Assembly: GCF_004745825.1 (NCBI RefSeq) | Contig: NZ_SRLA01000002.1 | Span: 1 to 64,000, forward strand | Reading direction: 5' to 3' | Source of the DNA: Hymenobacter fodinae | GTDB lineage: Bacteria > Bacteroidota > Bacteroidia > Cytophagales > Hymenobacteraceae | DNA length: 64,000 nucleotides | Shown: one piece after another, positions 9,721 to 16,692 of the stretch | How positions within the stretch are numbered: position 1 is the first letter of the stretch | Layout: each line of letters starts with the position of its first letter | Notes under the pieces: model-generated | What the model was told of the DNA's origin: nothing | The model's database searches: none | The model's input: the letters and a program-made list of their open reading frames with translations, nothing else | Position numbers and translations under genes: made by a program

Positions 9721-9750
9721 TTCTCGCTCTTAGCGTTTTAGCTTTCGTAT

Positions 9751-12700
9751 ATGAAGCACTTGTCCTTACTATCACGGCGCGGCTACGGTCGGCCGGCTGG
9801 CCTAGCAGTTGTAGTGCTAGGCCTCCTGCTTCCTGGAAGTGCAGCCCTGGCCCAAACGGCCCAGGAACCCTTTGGGCGGGTCCGAATACAGTATAAGGAG
9901 TTCAACTGGCTGCAGCTTAGTACCCAGAACTTCACTATTTATTATTATGCTGGTGGCGAAGGCAACGCCCGCCACGCGGCCGAGTACGCCGAAAAGGAGC
10001 TCCAGCGCATTACTGGCCTCATTGGGTACTACCCGTATTCCAAGACCACCATTATGCTCTACAACTCCGTGGGCGACCTGCGGCAGAGCAACATTGGCCT
10101 GGATTCCGACAAGTACCAGACCGGGGGGGAGACTTCCCTTACCCGCCTGACTAAAGTGCAGATTGCCTTCGAGGGCCAGCAGACTAGGTTTAAGCAGGAT
10201 TTGAGCAACCGGATTACCCAGGTTCTGCTCAATGACATGATGTATGGCGGCTCGCTGAAGGAAGTCATCCAGAGCACCTACCTACTACAGCTGCCAAACT
10301 GGTTTATCAGCGGGGCTTCCGCCTATGCTTCCCAGGGCTGGAGCGTGGAGATGGACGAGTACATGCGCACCATGACCAAGGCGCACGACAATAACCGGAC
10401 GGCTCCTTTCTTCTTGCGCAACCCAGAGCTGGCTGGCCAAAGCGTATGGAATTACATTGCGGAACGCTACGGCTACACCAGCATCCAGAACATTCTCAAC
10501 CTCACGCGCATCACCCGCGACGTGGAGGTAGGCATTAGTTCTTCCTTGAACGTGCCCTACAAGGTGTTCCTGAAAGACTGGCTCAACTATTACCGGCAAC
10601 TCAACGCCCAGCCCCAAACCCCATACGTGGAGCCCGACGAGGCTCGGCGGGTAGCCCGCAACAACCGAAAGGGCGTGTTATACTCGCAGCCAGTGGTTAG
10701 CCCGAACGGGCAGCGACTGGCCTACGTGCAGAACGACCGGGGCCGCTACCGCGTGATGGTGGTGAATAAGGATGGCAAGGGCCGCGACGTAATTCACCGC
10801 GGTGGCTACAAAACCCCTGACCAGGAAGTGGAAACTCGCCTGCCAGTACTGGCTTGGCGTGGCAACGGGCAGGTAGCCGTAGCCGAAATGATGAAGGGCG
10901 ACATGACCCTGCAACTGCGGAGTGCAGAAGGTGGCCTAGCCAGCATGGCTAGCCGCCTGAAGTCGCTGTTGCCCACCTTTGGCAAGACCACTTCAATTTT
11001 CTCGCCCTACTCCCAGATCAACAACCTAAGCTACTCGCCCGATGGCAAGGCGCTGGTGTTTAGCGGCGTGCGTAACGGGCAAACGGACCTGTATCTGCTA
11101 AAAGCTGGGAACCGCACCCCGGAAAAAATAACGAACGACATCTTCGACGATGTTGACCCAGCCTTCTTGCCCGGTGGAGCCGGTATTGTGTTTAGCTCCA
11201 ACCGGTGGCTTGATTCGGCCGGCACGGCGCGGGGCAGTTTCAATACCATTGTCAACAACTATGACCTGTTCCTGTACCACTTAGATGGGCGGGCTCAGCC
11301 GGTTGAACCATTGGTAAGCACTATTTCTAACGAAGGTAGCCCCCGGGCTATTTCCGATTCGGAGGTGCTGTTTATTGGGGAAGAGAGCGGCGTGCGCAGC
11401 CTGTATCGGCTCTCGTTGGCAACCAAGCAGTACTTACCGGTTACCAGCTTTTTGCCAAACATCAAGCAGTATGACTACAACCCCACAACGGGTACCCTGG
11501 GCTTTGTGGCTGCTGAGGATGCACGTGACTACATGTACGTGTACCCCAACTATGCCCTGCCTGCCAACCTGACGCTGTACAAAACGGCTCGTCAGGAAAC
11601 ACTGGAAGACCGCTCTAAGCCAGCGCCGGCCAAGGCAACGCCCCCGCCAAGCCCAACTGCTCCTACCATTGCCAACGCGCAAGAGCAAAATCAGACCCAG
11701 CCGGATACCAGCGCGCAGCCTACTGCCCCTCGGCGGACGGACGGTCGCGTAAATACCACTGACTACGAGTTCGACGAAGACATTCCGGCCTCGCGCGGCA
11801 GTGCCCCCCGGCGGACCCGACCCGCCACGGCAGTAGCCTTACCGCAGGCGGCTCCGGCGCCAAATATGGGAGTGAATGGTCCTTTCCGGTACGATACGCG
11901 CTTCAGCATCGACAATGTGGTGTCGTCGCTATACGTGGATCCGCTGCTGGGCTTTGGCGTAGTAGGCCAGGTTAACATGGCCGACCTGTTTGAGGACCAC
12001 CGGATTCAGGCGGGCATTTTTGCCCTCACCGACTTGCGGACCAGTAACATTACTGCGCAGTACACCAACCTGAAGCACCGCTACGACTGGAGCTTGGGGT
12101 ATCAGAAGCAGGCCTACTTTTTTGACGACAACCAAGGTCGGACCCGTTACGGGCGTCATGAGGTGTCGCCGACCCTGGCCTACCCGCTCACCCATAACAT
12201 CAGCGTAAGGCTAGGGCCACGCTTTGTAAATGTGAGCCGGCAGGTGTTCGGGGACCTCAGCAATACCAGTGATATCAACCGGAGCTACTTAGGCGCCGCC
12301 GGGGAATTGATTTTCGACAATTCCATTGCTACTGGCGTAAATATGCTGGAAGGCACCCGAATGAAGATCAGCTACACTAAGCTGAACTCCTTGAATAATA
12401 GTACCCCCAATTTCGGAAAGGTTGCCATTGACCTGCGCCACTATCAGAAGATTCACCGGCAATTGATATGGGCTAACCGAGCCAGCTTCGGGCAGTTTAT
12501 CGGTGGCGGAAATGTGCGGCCTGAGTACCGTTTGGGTGGCATGGATAACTGGCTCAATAATGACTATGAAGGAGGGCGCCCTACTGATTTGCAAGATCCT
12601 ACTCAGATTTTCTATCAGCAGTTCGTGACCAACCTGCGCGGCTTTAATTACAACAAGCGCACAGGCCCCAAGTATGTGCTGTTCAACTCTGAGCTGCGTT

Positions 12701-13032
12701 TGCCAATTATTCAGTACTTGTCACGCAAGCCGGTGGAATCGGGTTTCTTCCGCAATCTGCAGCTTACTGCTTTTGGCGATATGGGCACCACATATGCTGG
12801 CTCTAACCCGTTCAACGAAAATAACTCCTTCAACACCCAGGTTACGGGGGGAGCGGGCAACCCGTTCACGGCTACAGTTGTGAACTTCCGTAACCCGTTG
12901 CTCTATGGCTACGGGGCAGGTATACGCAGCACCATCCTTGGTTTCTACGCCAAAGGAGATGTGGCCTGGGGCCGGGAAGACTACACCGAAAAAGGACCTA
13001 AGTTCTACCTGACCTTGGGGTATGACTTCTAG
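9751..13032 (+). CDS. TolB-like beta-propeller fused to an outer-membrane beta-barrel
   Basis: 1093 residues with a signal peptide (about 1-34, ending ALAQ). Residues about 35-300 resemble the peptidase-MA-like domain found before such propellers, but no HExxH is present. Residues about 305-620 hold PD40/TolB-type repeats (SPNGQRLAYV, SPDGKALVFSG, PGGAGIVFSSNRW). A Pro/Ala/Gln-rich linker follows (about 620-705). The last ~390 residues look like a beta-barrel related to BamA/Omp85 surface antigens and end in Phe, as outer-membrane proteins commonly do. Related Bacteroidota genes are often named TolB, but the barrel makes it a different protein. Role unknown; probably envelope assembly or maintenance. 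Confidence 0.75.
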   Translation: MKHLSLLSRRGYGRPAGLAVVVLGLLLPGSAALAQTAQEPFGRVRIQYKEFNWLQLSTQNFTIYYYAGGEGNARHAAEYAEKELQRITGLIGYYPYSKTTIMLYNSVGDLRQSNIGLDSDKYQTGGETSLTRLTKVQIAFEGQQTRFKQDLSNRITQVLLNDMMYGGSLKEVIQSTYLLQLPNWFISGASAYASQGWSVEMDEYMRTMTKAHDNNRTAPFFLRNPELAGQSVWNYIAERYGYTSIQNILNLTRITRDVEVGISSSLNVPYKVFLKDWLNYYRQLNAQPQTPYVEPDEARRVARNNRKGVLYSQPVVSPNGQRLAYVQNDRGRYRVMVVNKDGKGRDVIHRGGYKTPDQEVETRLPVLAWRGNGQVAVAEMMKGDMTLQLRSAEGGLASMASRLKSLLPTFGKTTSIFSPYSQINNLSYSPDGKALVFSGVRNGQTDLYLLKAGNRTPEKITNDIFDDVDPAFLPGGAGIVFSSNRWLDSAGTARGSFNTIVNNYDLFLYHLDGRAQPVEPLVSTISNEGSPRAISDSEVLFIGEESGVRSLYRLSLATKQYLPVTSFLPNIKQYDYNPTTGTLGFVAAEDARDYMYVYPNYALPANLTLYKTARQETLEDRSKPAPAKATPPPSPTAPTIANAQEQNQTQPDTSAQPTAPRRTDGRVNTTDYEFDEDIPASRGSAPRRTRPATAVALPQAAPAPNMGVNGPFRYDTRFSIDNVVSSLYVDPLLGFGVVGQVNMADLFEDHRIQAGIFALTDLRTSNITAQYTNLKHRYDWSLGYQKQAYFFDDNQGRTRYGRHEVSPTLAYPLTHNISVRLGPRFVNVSRQVFGDLSNTSDINRSYLGAAGELIFDNSIATGVNMLEGTRMKISYTKLNSLNNSTPNFGKVAIDLRHYQKIHRQLIWANRASFGQFIGGGNVRPEYRLGGMDNWLNNDYEGGRPTDLQDPTQIFYQQFVTNLRGFNYNKRTGPKYVLFNSELRLPIIQYLSRKPVESGFFRNLQLTAFGDMGTTYAGSNPFNENNSFNTQVTGGAGNPFTATVVNFRNPLLYGYGAGIRSTILGFYAKGDVAWGREDYTEKGPKFYLTLGYDF

Positions 13033-13058
13033 AAACTAGAATCGCCCACAAAAGCCGA

Positions 13059-13094
13059 AACGGCCCTCTGCTTTGGAAGTAGAGGGCCGTTTTG
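13059..13094 (+). terminator. Terminator after the TolB/barrel gene
   Basis: AACGGCCCTCT and AGAGGGCCGTT form an 11-bp stem around an 11-base loop, followed by TTTGGTGT. It lies 27 bases after the stop codon. Confidence 0.8.
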
Positions 13095-13191
13095 GTGTAT
13101 AGCGCAAAATGAAAAGAGCCGTTAAACGGGCTTCCAGAAGGAAGGGTTGTGCTATTCCGGAGTGAAGAGCCGCTAATCCGAGAGTTGGGTT

Positions 13192-13199
13192 GTATCTTT
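13192..13199 (+). promoter_or_regulatory. Bacteroidota -7 element upstream of ccmB
   Basis: TATCTTTG matches the Bacteroidota -7 consensus TAnnTTTG. It lies inside the longest open frame of ccmB, which argues against a start at 13149 and for one downstream. Confidence 0.6.
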
Positions 13200-13226
13200 G
13201 CGGTCCTGTTCACCAGCCCTGTTGCC

Positions 13227-13898
13227 GTGCAGCTCCTCCGCGAGATTTGGTATTTGATGCAGAAGGATTTCCGCTTAGAATGGCGGCAGCGTGCCGCCCT
13301 GAACGGGATGCTGCTGTACGTGGGCAGCACCGTATTCGTGTGCTACCTCAGCTTTTCTTTACGCGGTGGCCAACTGCCGGCACCTGCCTGGAATGCCCTC
13401 TTCTGGATTGTGTTGCTGTTTTCGGCGGTAAATGCCGTAGCAAAAGGCTTTTTGCAGGAAAGCCGGGGGCGCATGCTCTACTACTATACTGTAGTGCGGC
13501 CCCAAGCCGTGATTCTGGCCAAAATCAGCTATAACGCACTATTACTGCTGGGGTTAGCGTTAGTGGCCTTTTCGCTTTATGCCCTAGTACTCGGCAACCC
13601 CGTGCAAAACGTAGGGCTGTTTGTAGGCAATGTGCTGCTAGGGGCCGTAGGTTTTGCTAGTACGCTTACCCTGGTTTCAGGCATTGCCGCCAAAGCAACC
13701 AACAGCAGTACCCTGATGGCGGTGCTAGGCTTCCCACTGATGGTGCCTATGCTGCTGCTCCTCATCAAGGTATCTAAAAATGCGCTGGACGGCCTAGAGT
13801 TTGAGGCCAGCCAAAGCTCATTGCTTACGCTAGTGGCCCTCAACATGATTGTGGGGGCAGTATCGTACTTATTGTTTCCTTTTTTGTGGCGAAGCTGA
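13227..13898 (+). CDS. ccmB: Haem exporter membrane protein CcmB
   Basis: 223 residues with six hydrophobic segments; the N-terminus QLLREIWYLMQKDFRLEWRQ is the CcmB signature. CcmB is the permease partner of the ATPase CcmA in the system I cytochrome c maturation pathway, acting in the inner membrane. The start is set at GTG 13227, because a longer frame (GTG 13149) contains a promoter element at 13192-13199; ATG 13257 is an alternative. It begins the ccm cluster. No ccmA is present in the window. Confidence 0.85.
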   Translation: MQLLREIWYLMQKDFRLEWRQRAALNGMLLYVGSTVFVCYLSFSLRGGQLPAPAWNALFWIVLLFSAVNAVAKGFLQESRGRMLYYYTVVRPQAVILAKISYNALLLLGLALVAFSLYALVLGNPVQNVGLFVGNVLLGAVGFASTLTLVSGIAAKATNSSTLMAVLGFPLMVPMLLLLIKVSKNALDGLEFEASQSSLLTLVALNMIVGAVSYLLFPFLWRS

Positions 13899-14052
13899 TG
13901 GAAAAAGGGTGCAAACAGCTGGTTGTAAGTAGCCTGGAAAATAATGTTATGGCCTCGGAATACTTCAACCGGGCTAGCTGTTATGCTGAAGTGGCGCTGC
14001 AACCGGCTGGCTTCTCGTTCTGCAGCAGTCATTTTTTAACTACGCGCTTCTC

Positions 14053-14724
14053 ATGAAAAAGAACTGGTGGAAGGCCTTAGCGGTGGTACTCCTGCTCTAC
14101 GTGGCCGTAGCGGGGCTACTGATGCCGGTACCCCGGCTGGCTATCCTAAACGAGAGCATCCGGAACCTGTACTTCCACGTGCCCATGTGGTTTGGGATGA
14201 CATTCATCCTGGTAGCTTCCGTGTATTACTCCGTGCGCTACCTGCGTACTCCTACGCCCGAGCTAGACATTCTGGCCCACGAATCGGCCAAAACAGGTAT
14301 TCTGATGGGCGTGGTAGGCCTAGCCACTGGCAGTATTTGGGCGCGCTATACGTGGGGGGCGTGGTGGACCAATGATCCGAAGTTGAACGGGGCAGCCATT
14401 GCCATGCTCATCTACGGAGCGTATTTGGTGCTGCGGTCTTCTTTCACGGATGAGCAGCAGCGGGCCCGGATATCGGCCATCTACAACATCTTCGCCTTCG
14501 CTACAGCCATGCCGCTGTTCTACATTTTGCCGCGTCTCACCGATTCGCTGCACCCGGGTGCGGGCGGCAACCCGGCGTTTGCCAAGTACGACCTCGATAG
14601 CAACATGCGGTTGGTATTTTACCCGGCCGTCATTGGCTGGACGCTGCTGGCCTTCTGGCTGGCACAGGTAGCTAGCCGCCTTTCGCTTCTAAAACAGAAA
14701 GTATATGAAAAACAGCTTGCCTAA
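14053..14724 (+). CDS. ccmC: Haem exporter / cytochrome c assembly protein CcmC
   Basis: 223 residues with six transmembrane segments. The tryptophan-rich periplasmic loop reads WGAWWTND (residues 101-108), a variant of the WGxxWxWD haem-handling motif. Candidate external haem ligands are H42 (FHVPMWF) and H167. CcmC loads haem onto CcmE in the inner membrane. A 154-base gap separates it from ccmB and shows no gene. Its end overlaps the start of the next small gene by 20 bases. Confidence 0.9.
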   Translation: MKKNWWKALAVVLLLYVAVAGLLMPVPRLAILNESIRNLYFHVPMWFGMTFILVASVYYSVRYLRTPTPELDILAHESAKTGILMGVVGLATGSIWARYTWGAWWTNDPKLNGAAIAMLIYGAYLVLRSSFTDEQQRARISAIYNIFAFATAMPLFYILPRLTDSLHPGAGGNPAFAKYDLDSNMRLVFYPAVIGWTLLAFWLAQVASRLSLLKQKVYEKQLA

Positions 14725-14944
14725 GCTACGCCCTGTGCTATTGCTCCTGCTGGGGCTAGTACTACCTGTGCTGCGCGCCGCTGCCCAGGCCACTTCTGAA
14801 CCTGAGATGGCCGATACTCTGCGTCACGATGGCAAAATATACGTGGTGGTGGCCGTGATTACGGTAGTTCTAGCCGGGTTGCTTTTCTTCCTCATCTCGC
14901 TTGACCGGAAGCTGAGCCGCTTGGAAAAGGAAGTAAAGGAATAG
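14705..14944 (+). CDS. CcmD-like small membrane protein
   Basis: 79 residues. It has a hydrophobic signal-like segment at 7-27, then a stretch MADTLRHDGKIYVVVAVITV with a second membrane helix (about 45-66), and ends in a charged tail (LDRKLSRLEKEVKE). Size, position and topology match CcmD, which stabilises the CcmABC-CcmE complex. It overlaps ccmC by 20 bases, so translation is probably coupled. Bacteroidota CcmD proteins are poorly conserved, so the name rests mainly on context. Confidence 0.75.
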   Translation: MKNSLPKLRPVLLLLLGLVLPVLRAAAQATSEPEMADTLRHDGKIYVVVAVITVVLAGLLFFLISLDRKLSRLEKEVKE

Positions 14945-15077
14945 GCCTAGAATCAAATACTCACGCGAAGGAAGGCTGATATAAATCATGCCCAAGCAGT
15001 GGATTTCTGTGGACCTTTGCTGACTTCTTTATTGTTCCGATTATCGACCTGTGTAGGGTCGTCCTGTTGCACCGAAC

Positions 15078-15506
15078 ATGAAAAAAGCACACATCCTTGC
15101 CATTACCGTCATTGCAATGGCCATTGGCATAATTATGAGCGCCGCCGGTGATGCCAGCGTGTACGTCTCATTCCGCGAAGCCCGCGAGCGGGCCGCCGAG
15201 GGCAACCTGACCAAGGTGCACGTAGTAGGCCGCTTGCCGCGCGATGGTCGGCAGAACATTATGGGCTTAGAGTATAACCCTACGCTCGACCCGAACTACT
15301 TCGCTTTCACATTAGTAGACACGAACCGGATTGCTCAGCGCGTGGTCTATTTCAACCCTAAGCCCCAAGACTTTGATAAGTCGGAGCAGGTTGTAATTAC
15401 CGGCGCCATGCGTAACAACGTGTTTGTGGCCGATAAAATTCTGCTGAAGTGCCCTTCTAAGTACGTTGAGAAGGATATCAAAGGCGCTACTGCTTCCGTC
15501 AACTAA
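15078..15506 (+). CDS. ccmE: Cytochrome c maturation protein CcmE, CxxxY type
   Basis: 142 residues: N-terminal anchor (about 5-22), then an OB-fold periplasmic domain. CcmE holds haem covalently before transfer to apocytochrome. In proteobacteria the haem is bound by His in HxxxY; here the equivalent motif is C125-P-S-K-Y129, so Cys replaces His. CxxxY CcmE proteins are known from archaea and some deltaproteobacteria (system I*). A 133-base gap separates it from the CcmD-like gene; the start gives the typical membrane anchor. Confidence 0.9.
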   Translation: MKKAHILAITVIAMAIGIIMSAAGDASVYVSFREARERAAEGNLTKVHVVGRLPRDGRQNIMGLEYNPTLDPNYFAFTLVDTNRIAQRVVYFNPKPQDFDKSEQVVITGAMRNNVFVADKILLKCPSKYVEKDIKGATASVN

Positions 15507-15515
15507 CTACATGCT

Positions 15516-16673
15516 ATGACGAAGGAGTACTCACCGCGCCAAGTAAACCAAGCCTCTTCTGGTTGGTGGCGACGCGTGGTAGTTACTCTGCTAGTCATGG
15601 CTAACAGTATAGTACTTGTTGCGGCCCAAGCACCCGTCCCGAATGATGACATTGAGCGGCGGCGGGTCTTGCACCTTAATGAGCCAATTACGTCCTCTAC
15701 AGCCGGCTGCACGGTACAATGGAAGTGCGTTGATGAGCGCCTGACGGGGAAGTGCATTGAGTACCACAACGACCAATGGTTTGAAGTTATCCCCACGGTT
15801 ACGGGCCACTACTTCGTTAACATTAGTGCGCAACGTTGCCGCGACACGCGCGGGGTGCAACTCGTCGTTCTGACGGGTGAACCGTGTCAGCCAAAAACTT
15901 ATCAGGTACTAACCTGTGCTTCGTTGGGCAGTCAGGATGATGTGTTTGTGACGCTCGATGGACTTCGGGCCGGGCAACGCTACCTGCTGAATGTGGATGG
16001 CTACCTGCACGACTACTGCTCTTTCCAGCTCACAGTGAGCGACAAGCCGCAGGGCGTGCCAGCCCTCGTGCCACCCAATGTGGCCAGCGTGGTGCCTACT
16101 GTTAGCCCCATTGTTAATCTGCAATGGACGCTACCAGATTCTTTGGTTGGAACCAGTCAGTTTCGGGTGTTGCGGCGGGAGTTAACGGAGTTTCGGTCTG
16201 CGGAGCGGAATACTCAGCCCGTGCGACGTACCACGTACGGAGCTGCCGGAGTGGCCTACACATATCAAGAAACTTTGGATAAGCCGGGGCGCTACCTCTA
16301 CCAAATTGTTGCGGAGGGCACCGATAGCCAGCCGCCGGTGTTGGTGCAGCAGCGGTGGGTGGCCTACAGTCACCTTATGCCCATGCAGCGCGACACCGCG
16401 TTGCGTTACTTGCAGGTGCCGCTAGGCCAGTACAAAGCCGGGGCTAAACTATCGGTAGTAGCTACTGATGCGGCCTCGGGCCGGGTGATGGGAAACCGTC
16501 AGATTATCAAACAGAAAAAGATTGAGCAAATCAGCCTGCTGCCGGTTGTACTTTTGCAGCAGCAAGGAGTGCAGAAGGTGCGGGTCCGAATTACTCAAAC
16601 CTATGGCCCCGGCCAACCTCCTACTTCAGATGAGCTGACACTTGTGGTGCCGGCCCCATCTTCTTCCCAGTAA
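15516..16673 (+). CDS. Cysteine-rich secreted protein of unknown function inside the ccm cluster
   Basis: 385 residues, not recognised as a named family. A signal peptide is likely at residues 17-38 (two Arg, then a hydrophobic run ending VAAQA). Seven cysteines lie in the next 130 residues (65, 71, 80, 108, 124, 134, 168). The stretch around 90-175 (VTGHYFVNIS, VFVTLDGLRAGQRYLLNV) resembles bacterial pre-peptidase C-terminal or similar beta-sandwich domains. A fibronectin-III-like segment follows at about 185-290. There is no T9SS sorting domain. It starts 9 bases after ccmE and ends 19 bases before ccmF, so it is almost certainly co-transcribed with them. Its function is unknown; a periplasmic role connected with cytochrome maturation is only inference from position. 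Confidence 0.8.
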   Translation: MTKEYSPRQVNQASSGWWRRVVVTLLVMANSIVLVAAQAPVPNDDIERRRVLHLNEPITSSTAGCTVQWKCVDERLTGKCIEYHNDQWFEVIPTVTGHYFVNISAQRCRDTRGVQLVVLTGEPCQPKTYQVLTCASLGSQDDVFVTLDGLRAGQRYLLNVDGYLHDYCSFQLTVSDKPQGVPALVPPNVASVVPTVSPIVNLQWTLPDSLVGTSQFRVLRRELTEFRSAERNTQPVRRTTYGAAGVAYTYQETLDKPGRYLYQIVAEGTDSQPPVLVQQRWVAYSHLMPMQRDTALRYLQVPLGQYKAGAKLSVVATDAASGRVMGNRQIIKQKKIEQISLLPVVLLQQQGVQKVRVRITQTYGPGQPPTSDELTLVVPAPSSSQ

Positions 16674-16692
16674 CATCAGAACCACGATTCTC

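Noticed and set aside
13899..14052. A missing ccm gene in the ccmB-ccmC gap
   Set aside because: The 154 bases contain no frame with membrane or Ccm-like features.
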